Shown piece after piece: positions 1 to 9,537 of a stretch of DNA of 64,000 nt (within the stretch, counting starts at the first letter, position 1; every line of letters begins with the position of its first letter). A model generated the notes under the pieces. It ran no database searches and had not been told where the DNA came from. It saw only the letters and a list, made by a program, of their open reading frames with translations. The position numbers and the translations under genes are program-made. The stretch comes from CAVWUA01 sp963758025 (GTDB lineage Bacteria > Planctomycetota > Planctomycetia > Isosphaerales > Isosphaeraceae), in NCBI GenBank assembly GCA_963758025.1, contig CAVWUA010000016.1, forward strand, positions 372,001-436,000, read 5' to 3'.

Positions 1-257
1 TCCTCCAGACTTCCTGCGTCTCAGGATTACTGGTGGTCCTGGGATCGGCCAGCCGCGGTAACGGCATGGGCAGGTTCTGAAGAAAGTCCGTCTGCTTGAC
101 CTGATCGTCCAGTTCCGCGGCCATGCCGAGCGTCTGGCGCGGAACGTCCTTGGACTGGTCAATGTAGGGTGACCTGCGGCAACCGGCTGCGGGCCGACAC
201 GCCGCCCAACAATGCCGCCGCCAGAGCTAGCCGGTTCCCAAGATGGGTCAATCTCAT
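1..257 (-). CDS. N-terminal part of a probable TolC-like outer-membrane lipoprotein (partial, frameshifted)
   Basis: An ATG at 257 (AGGA about 10 bases upstream) opens a hydrophobic signal, MRLTHLGNRLALAAALLGG, which stops early at a TGA near 176. A second minus-strand frame then reads YIDQSKDVPRQTLGMAAELD and continues off the window through a segment ending NPETQEVW. A single indel near 170-195 joins the two and would place a cysteine just after the signal (lipoprotein-like). Planctomycete TolC-family outer-membrane channels often have a similar pre-domain ending in ETQEVW before the first helical repeat, so a TolC-type efflux component is inferred; the channel domain itself lies outside the window. 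The signal peptide is seen; the family call is inference. Confidence 0.4.
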
Positions 258-752
258 GGCCAGACCGTCCTTGACATAAAGCGCCATGTGACGAGTTGTA
301 CCGAAGTGAGCAAGCTCCAGCCGGCTCTCGCCTCTCACCGGATGAAGCCCTGCCGCGCCTCGGCCGGTATGCGGTCGCTTCCGTGCAACCGATCACACCT
401 CGGTCCTCGGCACCGCGAAGCGCCGACCCGATCCGAAAAGCGGACCGGTCCGACCTCCGCGCTTGTGAGCGAACCCATGGACGAACTCCCGAGGCGCCGA
501 AAGGAGGTTATCCCCTGGACCTCTGGGACTTCGTCGGATCGACCTGTTAAAAGAAATCGGTTGTAGCGGACGTGCGTCTTGAAGCGATGTGTCTGGATTT
601 TACGGTTTTCTCTGGATCGGCCTAGGTCAAAGCCCGAGGTTCGACGTCATTCCAGCGCAAACCGTCCTCATCGCCAGGCCCAAACGGACGAGGCGCCTCG
701 AGATCTTCCCGCGCTTTGTTCCAATCGTTCGTGAGACGGTGAACCGGCTTTC
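258..752. other. Intergenic gap, 495 bp, no supported gene
   Basis: Only short out-of-context reading frames occur here and none has a recognisable product. A strong Shine-Dalgarno-like AAAGGAGG sits at 500-507, but only an 11-codon frame follows. The gap presumably holds the promoter of the leftward lipoprotein gene at 1-257; I could not pick a convincing -35/-10 pair. Confidence 0.4.
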
Positions 753-1076
753 TCAGGCGGTCGAGCCTTGCGATTCCCGGCGTGCGCCGGTGGAGAGGAA
801 TCGCCGCGCCAGCTTCTTTCGCAGGAAGGTCAGCTCCCCCGGCTCGGTCCCTTCCAGGAAATGACCGAGGAACTGGAGGGCATAGCCGCCCAGAAACAGC
901 GAGAGCGCGAGCAGGAACAGCGGAAACGACATCAAGGCGGTAACGATCGGCAGGATCAGGACCGCGATGATCGTCGGCGGAATCCCGATCACGTGCAGAA
1001 CGAAGCAGACCGGGCGTCGATGCCGCGAGAGCCAATCCTCAAACAGGGGCAAGGGCTGATAGGGAGGGCAGAGCAT
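753..1076 (-). CDS. DUF962 / Mpo1-like small membrane protein
   Basis: A 107-residue protein with the DUF962 (YGL010w/Mpo1-like) pattern: an N-terminal FEDWLSRHRRPVC segment, the LHVIGIPPT motif, two hydrophobic stretches (roughly residues 25-45 and 50-75) and a C-terminal LQFLGHFLEGTEPGEL motif. In yeast Mpo1 this fold is an ER dioxygenase of 2-hydroxy fatty acid alpha-oxidation; bacterial members are mostly uncharacterised inner-membrane proteins. The reading frame can start at a TTG at 1088, but the ATG at 1076 keeps the family start and has GGA about 10 bases upstream. It stands alone, divergent from the isocitrate dehydrogenase gene. Family assignment is good; substrate unknown. Confidence 0.75.
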   Translation of the reverse strand: MLCPPYQPLPLFEDWLSRHRRPVCFVLHVIGIPPTIIAVLILPIVTALMSFPLFLLALSLFLGGYALQFLGHFLEGTEPGELTFLRKKLARRFLSTGARRESQGSTA

Positions 1077-1271
1077 GACGTATTCCAAAGGTGCGGGATC
1101 AATCGTTGTGCCTGCTTGACGGCGCTGGAGGGAAGCGTTAGCTTGATCGCATCCTACTGTAGCGAGTGCGTGTCACCCGACGCAAACGATTTATCCAGAA
1201 TGCCCTGATTCCCAATTCAACGGGGATATCCATTCCATAGGGAATGATTCCCGTGAGAGAGACTGCATCTC

Positions 1272-2360
1272 ATGGCCCATCAAGTGACCCTGATTCCCGG
1301 CGACGGTGTTGGACCGGAGCTGGCTGAAGCGACGCGGATGTGCATCGACGCGACCGGCGTCAAGATCGACTGGGACGTGCAGGAAGCGGGCGTGGACGTG
1401 ATGGAACGTCTGGGCACGCCTGTTCCCGACAGCGTGCTGGACTCGATCCGCAAGACCGGGGTCGCCCTGAAGGCGCCGATCACGACGCCCGTCGGGACGG
1501 GGTTCCGGAGCGTCAATGTCTATCTCCGGCAGGCGCTCGACCTCTACGCCTGTGTCCGCCCCTGCAAGCATTATGAAGGGGTGCGGACGTTCTTCGACAA
1601 GGCGAACGTGGACATCGTCATCGTTCGCGAGAACACCGAGGACCTCTACGCTGGCATCGAGTTCGAGCAAGGGAAGCCGGAGACCGAGGAGCTGATCGGC
1701 CACATCAAACGCCTGAACGGCAAGGCGATCCGGCCGGACTCGGGCATTTCGATCAAGCCGATCTCGATCACCGGCTCGCGCCGGATCGTCAAGTACGCTT
1801 TCGAATACGCCAAGAAGCATGGCCGCAAGAAGGTCACGGCGGTTCACAAGGCGAACATCCTGAAGCACTCCGACGGACTATTCCTGTCCGTCGCCCGCGA
1901 AGTGGCCCAGGAGTATCCCGACATCGAGTTCGAGGACCGGATCGTGGACAACATGTGCATGCAGCTCGTGCAGAAGCCAGAGCTGTACGACGTGCTGGTC
2001 CTGCCGAACCTCTACGGCGACATCCTCTCCGACCTCGGTGCCGGCCTGATCGGCGGCCTGGGCGTGGCCCCGGGAGCGAACATCGGCGAGAAGGGGGCGG
2101 TCTTCGAGGCGACCCACGGCTCGGCCCCGAAGTACAAGGGCCAGTGGAAGATGAACCCCACGGCCTTGATCCTCTCGGGGGTCCTGATGCTCGACTATCT
2201 TGGCGAGAAAGACGCCTCGCAGCGGCTGGAAAAGGCCGTGGCCAAGGTCATCGCCGAGGGCAAGTCGGTCACCTACGACATGAAGCCGCACCGTGACGAC
2301 CCCACCGCTGTCGGTACGAAGGAGATGGCCCAGGCGATCATCGACACGATGAATGCCTGA
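1272..2360 (+). CDS. NAD-dependent isocitrate/isopropylmalate dehydrogenase family protein
   Basis: A full-length 362-residue beta-decarboxylating dehydrogenase. Seen: LIPGDGVGPEL (residues 7-17), the substrate-binding stretch around FRSVNVYLRQALDLYACVRP (78-97), RENTEDLYAG (119-128), the catalytic VHKANILK (191-198), the metal-binding aspartates in NLYGDILSDL (246-255) and the cofactor-binding EATHGSAP (279-286). The length and the S-x-N-x-x-L-R pattern fit NAD-type (IDH3-like) isocitrate dehydrogenase better than LeuB. It would make 2-oxoglutarate in the TCA cycle in the cytoplasm. Homoisocitrate dehydrogenase is the main alternative. The gene is monocistronic; a GAGAGAG run lies upstream of the ATG. 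Confidence 0.85.
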   Translation: MAHQVTLIPGDGVGPELAEATRMCIDATGVKIDWDVQEAGVDVMERLGTPVPDSVLDSIRKTGVALKAPITTPVGTGFRSVNVYLRQALDLYACVRPCKHYEGVRTFFDKANVDIVIVRENTEDLYAGIEFEQGKPETEELIGHIKRLNGKAIRPDSGISIKPISITGSRRIVKYAFEYAKKHGRKKVTAVHKANILKHSDGLFLSVAREVAQEYPDIEFEDRIVDNMCMQLVQKPELYDVLVLPNLYGDILSDLGAGLIGGLGVAPGANIGEKGAVFEATHGSAPKYKGQWKMNPTALILSGVLMLDYLGEKDASQRLEKAVAKVIAEGKSVTYDMKPHRDDPTAVGTKEMAQAIIDTMNA

Positions 2361-2404
2361 GAGCCTCCCACGCCTTCGTGGGCGAAAGAAACGACTCGGT
2401 CGGC

Positions 2405-2459
2405 GTGCGTGTCACCCGCACCGGAGAGGCACCGGAAGGAGCTGGTGCGCGACACGCAC
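2405..2459. repeat. Two-tier inverted repeat before lpxK
   Basis: GTGCGTGTC (2405-2413) pairs with GACACGCAC (2451-2459), and inside it CGCACC (2417-2422) pairs with GGTGCG (2444-2449), leaving a purine-rich loop with GGAAGGAG. The structure lies 12 bases before the lpxK start. The 14-mer GTGCGTGTCACCCG also occurs at 1166-1179, so it may belong to a dispersed repeat rather than to an lpxK leader. Confidence 0.5.
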
Positions 2460-2471
2460 CCGACATGAGCC

Positions 2472-3527
2472 GTGCCGGCGTTCAGCCAGGATAACTATCT
2501 TCGTCTGATCCGCGGCGAGACGTGTGGCCCGCTCGCCGCGTCCGCGCGCGCGGCGCTGAGGGGCCTCTCCGGGGGATACCGGCTCGGCGTCGCGTGCCGC
2601 AATGCCGCTTTTGATCGCGGGTGGAAAACGGTCGAGCACGCCGAGGTGCCGGTTATCTCCATCGGCAACCTGACACTCGGCGGAACCGGGAAGACGCCGA
2701 TGGTCGAGTGGGTCGCTCGCTGGTACCGCCAGCGAGGGGTTCGCGTGGCCATCTTGAGTCGTGGATACGGCCAGTCGGGCGGGCTGAACGATGAAGGGCG
2801 GCGTGCTGGAAGAGAATCTGCCCGACGTCCCGCATCTTCAGGACCGCGACCGCGCGCACCTGGCGAAGGTCGCCGTTGAGGAGCTGGAGTCGCAGGTTCT
2901 CGTGCTCGATGACGGCTTCCAGCACCGTCGCCTGGCACGCGATCTGGATATCGTGCTGCTCGACGCCCTGGACCCGTTTGGCCTGGGGCGACTCTTCCCG
3001 CGCGGCCTGCTCCGCGAGCCCCCCTCCGCGCTCCGGCGTGCCGGGATCGTTCTCCTCTCGCGGGCCGACCTGATCGAGCCGGAACGTCGCGCCGCGATCC
3101 GCGCGGGCGGAACGGCACGCCGGTTCGCTCCGCTGGGCCTGCGCGACACGCCCCGAGAGACCTCGTGGACAGCGAACAGAGTATAAGCCCTCTCGATCGG
3201 CTGAACGGTACGCAGGTCGCGGCGTTCTGCGGGATCGGCAATCCCGAAGGGTTTCGGCGCACGCTGGAGAAACTCGGCGTGACACCCGTCGCCTTCCGGA
3301 TCTTCCCGGACCACCATCCCTACGAGCGTGCCGACGTGGAGAGCCTGATCGCCTGGGGCCGGGAGGTGGGGGCCGATCTGGCCTTGACCACGCAGAAGGA
3401 TTTGGTGAAGCTCCGCACGCCTCGACTCGGGGATGTGCCGCTGTTCGCGCTGCGCATCGGGCTGGAGATCATGGAAGGCGCGACGGTCCTGGACGAGGCC
3501 CTGGGGGCACTCGAACCGGGGGCTTGA
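2472..3527 (+). CDS. lpxK: Tetraacyldisaccharide 4'-kinase LpxK (two frameshifts)
   Basis: LpxK phosphorylates the lipid A precursor at the inner membrane, the sixth step of the Raetz pathway. The first frame carries ISIGNLTLGGTGKTPMVEW (residues 63-80), the LpxK P-loop, then ILSRGYGQSGGLNDEG. The protein continues in a second frame with VLEENLPDVPHL, the LDDGFQHRRLARDLDIVLLD motif and RGLLREPPSALRRAGIVLLS, and in a third with GIGNPEGFRRTLEKLGV and the C-terminal FPDHHPYERADVE. Indels near 2800-2810 and 3145-3155 account for the breaks; summed length matches the family (about 350). All motifs survive, so a sequence error is more likely than a dead gene. It leads the LPS-core cluster. Confidence 0.85.
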
Positions 3528-3573
3528 GCGGGCAACACCGCGCGACGTTACCTGTCCAAAGGAATGGACACCC

Positions 3574-4665
3574 ATGCGGATCGTCGTTTTCTGCCCGAAC
3601 CTGATCGGCGATACCGTGATGGCCACGCCGACGTTGCGTGCCTTGCGGTCCCATTATCCGTCGTCGACGATCCACGGCGTCATCAAGCCTCACGTCGCGC
3701 CGACGCTCGACGGAGCCCCCTGGCTCGATGACCGCATCCTCTTTCACCCAAAGTCGTCGGACCCGTCCCAGCGCGCGGGCGGGCTGATCGCCCGGCTGCG
3801 GGCGGAACGGTATGACCTGGCGGTGTTGCTACCGAACTCGTTCCGATCGGCCCTGCTGGCCTGGCGCGGCGGCGTGCGGCGGCGAGTCGGCTACGCCCGA
3901 GGCGGCCGCGGTCTCCTGTTGACGGATCGGCTCCGCCCGGATCGCAACCGTTACGGGCGGCTCGTGCCATCGCCAATCGTTCATTATTATCTGCGGATCG
4001 CCCGGCACCTCGGCTGCCACGTCGACACAGTGCGACCGGAATTGTTCACGACCCTTCAGGACGAGCAGGCCGCCGACCGTGCATGGACGGCGCTCGGATT
4101 GTCCATGTCCCGGTCGGTCGTCTGCCTGAACACGGGAGGGGCGTTCGGCCCGGCGAAGAACTGGCCGGCGGATTACTTCGCGGTGCTGGCGCGACGGCTC
4201 GCCGAGGAAGCCGGACACGACGTGCTGGTTGTCTGCGGCCCCGCCGAGCGCGACGAGGCCCGGTCGATTGTCTCCAAAGCCACCCACCCGCGCGTCGTCA
4301 GCCTCGCCGATCAGCCTCCGAGCATCGGCCTGACCAAGGCGTGCGTTCGTCGCGCCGGCTTGCTCGTGACGACGGATTCCGGCCCTCGACACTTCGCCGC
4401 CGCGTTCGGGGTTCCCGTGGTGAGTCTGTTCGGCCCGACGCACATTGCCTGGACCCGCACGTATCACCCTCGGGCACTCCACCTTCAACAGCCGGTCCCT
4501 TGCGGCCCTTGCCAGAAAGGGGTCTGCCCGCTCGGTCATCACCGCTGCATGAGGGACCTTTCCCCGGATGCCGTCTTCGCCGCCGCCTTGCGGCTCCTCC
4601 GTCCCCATTCGGTACTCCCCGCGCGTCCCGGTGTCCCTCTCGCCAAGGAACCGGTTCATGGCTGA
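3574..4665 (+). CDS. ADP-heptose:LPS heptosyltransferase-like GT9 enzyme
   Basis: A 363-residue GT9 family member that would add heptose to the LPS inner core on the cytoplasmic face. The N-terminus MRIVVFCPNLIGDTVMATP is the classical WaaF/WaaC donor-domain start; NTGGAFGPAKNWPADYFA and the late TTDSGPRHFAAA and VVSLFGPT segments are the family's nucleotide-sugar motifs. The frame is open further upstream, but the ATG at 3574 fits the family start exactly. It is 46 bases after lpxK and overlaps the next gene by 8 bases. WaaF (heptosyltransferase II) is the closest match; WaaC/WaaQ cannot be excluded. Confidence 0.85.
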   Translation: MRIVVFCPNLIGDTVMATPTLRALRSHYPSSTIHGVIKPHVAPTLDGAPWLDDRILFHPKSSDPSQRAGGLIARLRAERYDLAVLLPNSFRSALLAWRGGVRRRVGYARGGRGLLLTDRLRPDRNRYGRLVPSPIVHYYLRIARHLGCHVDTVRPELFTTLQDEQAADRAWTALGLSMSRSVVCLNTGGAFGPAKNWPADYFAVLARRLAEEAGHDVLVVCGPAERDEARSIVSKATHPRVVSLADQPPSIGLTKACVRRAGLLVTTDSGPRHFAAAFGVPVVSLFGPTHIAWTRTYHPRALHLQQPVPCGPCQKGVCPLGHHRCMRDLSPDAVFAAALRLLRPHSVLPARPGVPLAKEPVHG

Positions 4666-5647
4666 TGCCCAGAACGGGAGCCAGGGCTCCGACTCGCCGC
4701 CGGTCTGGCTGGTGACAGGCGGGACCGGCTTCCTCGGTCGCCACGTTCTGGCCGCGTTGCGAGACACGCGTGCGGGTTCCATCCAGGTCGTGGCCCTGGG
4801 GCGACGTCTCCCGGACGGCTGGAGCCCGGATGCGTTTCGCGCGGTGGACCTGAAGGATCGGGAGGGGCTGACGCGCGCGATCGCGGGTCTGTCTCCTTCG
4901 GTCGTGATTCACGCGGCCGGTCAGACTCCGCCGGCGTTGCCCGTCGCGTTCTACAAGGGTAATATGCAGATCACGGCCAACCTGCTCGATGCCCTGCGCG
5001 CCACGGGCCGCCCCGCGCGGGTGGTGCTGGCCGGTTCGGCGGCAGAGTTGGGGCCGGTGCCGGTCGCGCAATTGCCGGTCGGGGAAGAGGCCCCTTGTCG
5101 ACCCCAAGACCATTACGGTCTGAGCAAGTGGTTTGCCTTCCGGTATGGGATGCTCCAACTCCCTCCGCTGGAGGTCATCGCCGCGCGCGTGTTTAACCCG
5201 GTCGGGCCGGGATTGCCCCCTTCGCAGGCGTTCGGCCGGTTCGCGACGATCCTGGCGGAAGCGGGTCGAGATCCCGTCCACCTGACTGTCGGCGACCTCG
5301 ACACCCGCCGCGACTTTATCGACGTGCGCGACGTGGCCGACGCCTTCCTGGCCCTGGCTCGCCACGGAACGCCCCGAAGCGTTTATCACGTCGGAACCGG
5401 GGACTCTCACCCGATTGGCGAGGGCCTGGAGCGGTTGATCGCTCTCAGCGGTCGCGCCGTGACGGTCGAGGTGGCGGCCTTGCCCGGCCATCGTCGCGGC
5501 CCGGCGGACTCGCGGGCTGAAATCCGGCGGATTGTCGCCGACACGGGATGGCGTCCGCGGATCGGCTTCGAGCAGAGCCTCGCCGACCTCTGGGACGAGG
5601 CCCGACACCGGGCCTCCTGTTCCGGGCCGAACCGGCACGTGGCCTGA
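4658..5647 (+). CDS. NAD-dependent epimerase/dehydratase (SDR) family protein
   Basis: A 329-residue extended short-chain dehydrogenase. Seen: the Rossmann glycine motif VTGGTGFLGRHV near residue 20, the catalytic YGLSKW (YxxxK) and an RDFIDVRDVADAFLAL segment typical of nucleotide-sugar epimerases and reductases. Such enzymes convert an NDP-sugar (for example GDP-4-keto-6-deoxymannose or NDP-hexose) for envelope polysaccharide. The ATG at 4658 lies inside the end of the heptosyltransferase gene (ATGGCTGA overlap), so the two are probably translationally coupled. A long upstream extension in the same frame overlaps the neighbour and was discarded. Substrate cannot be told from sequence. Confidence 0.8.
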   Translation: MADAQNGSQGSDSPPVWLVTGGTGFLGRHVLAALRDTRAGSIQVVALGRRLPDGWSPDAFRAVDLKDREGLTRAIAGLSPSVVIHAAGQTPPALPVAFYKGNMQITANLLDALRATGRPARVVLAGSAAELGPVPVAQLPVGEEAPCRPQDHYGLSKWFAFRYGMLQLPPLEVIAARVFNPVGPGLPPSQAFGRFATILAEAGRDPVHLTVGDLDTRRDFIDVRDVADAFLALARHGTPRSVYHVGTGDSHPIGEGLERLIALSGRAVTVEVAALPGHRRGPADSRAEIRRIVADTGWRPRIGFEQSLADLWDEARHRASCSGPNRHVA

Positions 5648-5772
5648 GCCATTGGCGGCGCATTTGCCATTGATCGGAGTCCGGCTCCGGCTACAATGCG
5701 TCCTCTGGCCGGTGGAACCGGTCGCGCTTTTTCGGCGCAGAAGGGTTCACGTCAAGGACGAGAGGAGCCCCG

Positions 5773-7373
5773 ATGGCTCGCCGAGCCCTGCCCTGGGTCG
5801 TTGGCCTGGCGGCAGTCTTGCACACGATCGGCATCGCACGGTCGATCCTGCCGGCGCAGGACGGCTTGAAATTCCTGCGCTTCGCCCGCGCGTTCCAGAG
5901 CCAGCCGTTCACCGACGTGATCCGGGCTTCGGACCAGCATCCGCTCTACTCGCTGAGCATCGCGCTGGTGCAGCCGATCGCGGAACGCGCCCTGGGCCAG
6001 GGGCCGGAGTCCTGGCGGATCGCGGCGCAGGCGGTGTCGATGCTGGCCGCGCTGGGGATGTTGTTTCCGTTGTACGGCTTTGCTCGTGCCTTGTTCGATG
6101 AGCGGGTCGCCCTCCTCTCGGTCTTGCTGTTCGTGCTGCTTCCCGGTCCGGCCGAGATCGGCCACGACACGTTGAGCGATGCCCTGGCGTTGTGCTTCTT
6201 CACGGTCGCCCTGCGATGGGGAGAGGTGGCCCTTCGGGACCGTTCCCTCGTCGCGTCCGTCGTTTGCGGCCTCGCCGCGGGCCTCGGCTACTGGACGAGA
6301 CCGGAAATCGCGCTGCTGCCGGTCGCCGTGCTGCTGGCCCGGGGGATTCCGGTCGTTTCCTCGTTTTGGAATGAACGCGGCCGGAGCCTCGTGGAATCCC
6401 GAGCCGCTTTCCAGCCCTCGATCCGGGCGGGATGGACGCCGCTCTCCTCGTTGTTGTTGATCTTCCTCACCCTGGTCGGTAGCTATGCCATGGCGAAGGG
6501 GGAGCTTTCGGAGAAGCTGGCGCTCCGGCATGGTGCCTCGTTGACCTCGGCGCATGATGCCCCTCGGCCGCACGCGCATAGCCTTCCGCCCGGCCTGGAC
6601 GATCCTCGCTTTGATTTCGCTCCGAAGGAAGAATCCGGCCAGCCTCCCCGGCTCGGCGTGATCGCGGCGCTGCGACGGACGTTCGGAGTCTGGTCCGAGG
6701 GTCTGGTCTATGTTCTCGTGCCGTTGACCTTCTGGGGGGCCTGGCGTGTTCGAGCGGGGGCGGGGCGTACTCTGATCGCGGTTTACGTCGTCCTGTTCAC
6801 CGTGATCCTGGTGCGTCACGCGATGGGGCTCGGCTACCTGTCGAGCCGGCACGTCTTGACGCTCGTGGTTGTCGCGGTTCCCTTCGCGGCGGCCGGGGTT
6901 GCTGGACCTCGGACGGCGCATCGCCGCGCGTCGAGGCTGGGAGGCTCCGCAAGCGCGGCGACGGATCCGTGCTGGCGCTCGGGATCGTCCTGGCGGTTGG
7001 GATCGGGGTTCAGCTCAAGCCGGAGCACCCAACCCGCTGGGGGCACTGGGCCGCCGGTCGCTGGCTGGCCCGGCACGCGGGGGCGGGGGACGCGGTGCTC
7101 GACACGAGAGGCTGGGCGGCGTTCGTCTCGGGCCGGAACAGTTATGATTACTGGCACGTGGGTCAGGCCCTCAGTGATTCTCACCTGGCGTACATCGTGG
7201 TCGGTGACGATGAGCTTCGCGCGGAGAGCCGCCGCGCGGAGACGCTGCGCGTGCTGTTGACCTTCGCGGCGAAGCCCGTCGCGGCGTTTCCCGAACGCCA
7301 AGGCGGGAGCACGATCGGCGTGCGGGTGTACCGCTATCGCCGTCCCGAGTCGTGGGAGGGCGTGCGTCCATGA
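5773..7373 (+). CDS. GT39-like integral-membrane glycosyltransferase (two frameshifts)
   Basis: The N-terminal frame encodes about 380 residues with some eight hydrophobic segments and the GT39/ArnT-type opening: a first membrane helix followed by ILPAQDGLKFLRFARAF, DQHPLYSLSIALVQP and LGYWTRPEIALLPVAV. The frame then breaks near 6890-6905 (continuing as LLDLGRRIAARRGW) and again near 6940-6960 (continuing as LALGIVLAVGIGVQLKPEHP), ending at 7373 in a soluble tail. Such enzymes use polyprenyl-phosphate sugars on the periplasmic side. The start follows GAGGAG closely. The stop overlaps the next ATG (ATGA). A lipid A or LPS-core sugar transferase is inferred from context. Confidence 0.7.
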
Positions 7374-8212
7374 ACGGAGGTTCGATCCTGACCCGGCTGA
7401 CCCGAGGAACGCGCTGGGCGTGGCTCTCGGAGGATTACCGCGCGGCCTTGCCGGAGGACCTCGATGCCCACGTGATGTCGCTCGACGCCACCGACCGGCT
7501 CCACGCCAAGCAAGGGCGATCGACCGCCCGCGTGCGGTTCGACTCTCCCTGGGGCCCCTTGTCGGTCTATCTGAAGCGGCACGAGCGGTTGCCCTGGTCG
7601 TGCCGCGTGGCCGCGATGTTGAATCCAAGCGGGCGGCACTCCCCCGGCGCGGCCGAATGGGCGCATCTGGAGCGAGCGCGTCGCCTGGGGATCGCGGTGC
7701 CGGACCCCGTCGCGGCCGGGGAACGGATCGGCCCGTGGGGGGGGCTGCAAAGCTACCTGATGGTTGCCGAGCTGACCGGCTGCGAGCCCTTGCACGAGGC
7801 GATCCCCGCGCTGGCGTCGCGGCTTTCCCCGGAGCAATTCTCGGCCTTGAAGCGGTCCTTGATCGTGGAAATGGCTGGGATCACCGCGACCCTGCACCGG
7901 GCGAGGCTGTTTCACAAGGACCTGTATCTGTGTCACTTCTTCCTGGAGATGACGCTCCAGGCGCCTGCCGGGCGTCGGCTGTCGTTGATCGACCTGCACC
8001 GGCTGGGGGAGCACCGCCTTTTGGCCCCTCGCTGGCGATGGAAGGACCTGGGGCAACTGCTGTTCTCCACCTTCGGCGTGGACGGCATCGACGACCGGGA
8101 CCGGCTGCGGTTCTGGAAGGCGTACCGGCGGCGGCTCGGCCTGCGTGCCCCGCGCTGGCAGTTGCGTTGCGTCCGGGCGAAGGCGGCACGGTATCAGGCG
8201 CACAATCGATGA
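7370..8212 (+). CDS. LPS core heptose kinase-like protein (WaaP/InaA family)
   Basis: A 280-residue protein of the lipopolysaccharide kinase fold. Seen: VRFDSPWGPLSVYLKRHERL (ATP-binding lobe with lysine), EWAHLERARRLGIAVPDPVA, the TATLHRARLFHKDLYLCHFF catalytic loop (HxDLxxxHF) and LSLIDLHRLGEH (metal-binding Asp). This matches WaaP/RfaP, which phosphorylates heptose I of the inner core. The start at 7370 shares ATGA with the preceding stop, implying coupling; an in-frame start 18 bases upstream is less likely. With lpxK, the heptosyltransferase and GT4 it forms a coherent core-assembly cluster. Confidence 0.8.
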   Translation: MNGGSILTRLTRGTRWAWLSEDYRAALPEDLDAHVMSLDATDRLHAKQGRSTARVRFDSPWGPLSVYLKRHERLPWSCRVAAMLNPSGRHSPGAAEWAHLERARRLGIAVPDPVAAGERIGPWGGLQSYLMVAELTGCEPLHEAIPALASRLSPEQFSALKRSLIVEMAGITATLHRARLFHKDLYLCHFFLEMTLQAPAGRRLSLIDLHRLGEHRLLAPRWRWKDLGQLLFSTFGVDGIDDRDRLRFWKAYRRRLGLRAPRWQLRCVRAKAARYQAHNR

Positions 8213-8228
8213 TCGTAACGAGGAACCT

Positions 8229-9516
8229 ATGCGACTGGCCTTGAATTTCCAGCGGGTGGACCCGTCCAAGGGAGGCGCCGAGACGTATGTCGCTGACCTC
8301 TGCCGGAGCCTGGTCCAGGCCGGACACCAGGTCGATCTCTACGCCAGTGCGTGGCGGGACGGCGTCCTGCCCGCCGAGGTCCGCTGCGTCCGTGTTCCGA
8401 CCGTCGGCCGGACCCGACGCGCCCGGATCTGGAGCTTCGCCCAGAACTCCGAGGCCGCCCTGCGGACCGAGACCTACGATTGCACCGTCGGCTTCATCAA
8501 CACGTGGCACCATGATGTGATTATTCCCCAGGGGGGCGTGCATGGCGCGAGCCTGGACTACAACGCCAGGCGGTTCCCCCCGGGATGGCGGCGCTGGCTC
8601 TACCGCAACGCGAAGCGCGCGAACCCCAAGTTCTGGCTCTATCGTGAGATCGAGCGGCGGCAGTACGATCCGGCGCGGGGCGCGCGGGTCGTGGCCGTCA
8701 GCGGGATGGTCCGCGGGCACCTGGAGCGGTATCACCTCGTCCCTCGCGAGCGGATCACGGTCATCCCCAACGCGATCGACGCGGCGCGGCTGGCCGTCCC
8801 GGACCCCGCCGGGACGCGCGCGACGATTCCGCGCGGCACGCGGCCTGGCGCCGGACGACCTGGTCGGGCTGTTCGTCGGACATAACTTCCGGCTCAAGGG
8901 GCTGCCGGCCCTCCTGAAAGCACTCCAACTGCGGAGCCGCCGGGACGTAGAAGAAGGGCGGCCGGTCCACCTGCTCGTCTGCGGCGGCGGCCGGCTCGGG
9001 CCGATGCGTCGCCTGGTCCACGCGCTCGGCCTGGAACGGACGGTTCACCTGATCGGGTTCGCCCCCGACATCCGGGAGTGTTTCCACGCCAGCGACTTTT
9101 TCGCGCTGCCGACGTATTACGACCCGTGCTCGCTGGTCGTCTTCGAGGCGCTGGCGTGCGGACTGCCCGTCATCACGACCTCCTGCAACGGCGCGGGGGA
9201 ATTGATCACGACCGGGCGCGAGGGGTTCGTCGTCACCTCACCGGACGCCCACGCCCACATTGCCGACGCGATCGACCGCCTGGCCGACGACCCGGCGCGG
9301 GCCATCATGTCGGCGCACGCCACCGCGCTCGGCAAGGCGCAATCGTTCGATCAGCACGTCGCGCGGCTTCTCGCTCTCTTCGAGGAGGTGGCCGCGGCGA
9401 AACGCTCCTGGGCCGGTCCCCATGCCATCGGGACAATGACGGCGGATCGTACCCAGACGGTGGAGGACCAGGCGGATCGAAGCCTCGCACTGACGCACCT
9501 TCGATTTGAAATCTGA
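8229..9516 (+). CDS. Glycosyltransferase family 4, WaaG-like (one frameshift)
   Basis: MRLALNFQRVDPSKGGAETY is a WaaG-type opening, followed by an acceptor domain with HDVIIPQGGVHGASL. The first frame runs to about 8835; the donor domain continues in another frame with LVGLFVGHNFRLKGLPALL, HLLVCGGGRLGP and the E-x7-E region within YYDPCSLVVFEALACGLPV. It probably transfers a glucose-type sugar onto the heptose core. One indel near 8830-8840 explains the break. ATG is 16 bases after the kinase gene, with AGGA just upstream. The C-terminal 40 residues are not conserved-looking. Confidence 0.8.
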
Positions 9517-9537
9517 TCACGGCTCACTCGAGTTCTG

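Noticed and set aside
271..298. TTGACA at 271 as a plus-strand promoter
   Set aside because: No acceptable -10 at 16-18 bases and no plus-strand gene downstream until 1272.
243..566. 107-residue frame in the first gap
   Set aside because: No start site, basic random-looking composition, no homology apparent.
4298..5638. 446-residue open frame on the minus strand
   Set aside because: Antisense to the heptosyltransferase and epimerase genes; composition typical of a shadow.
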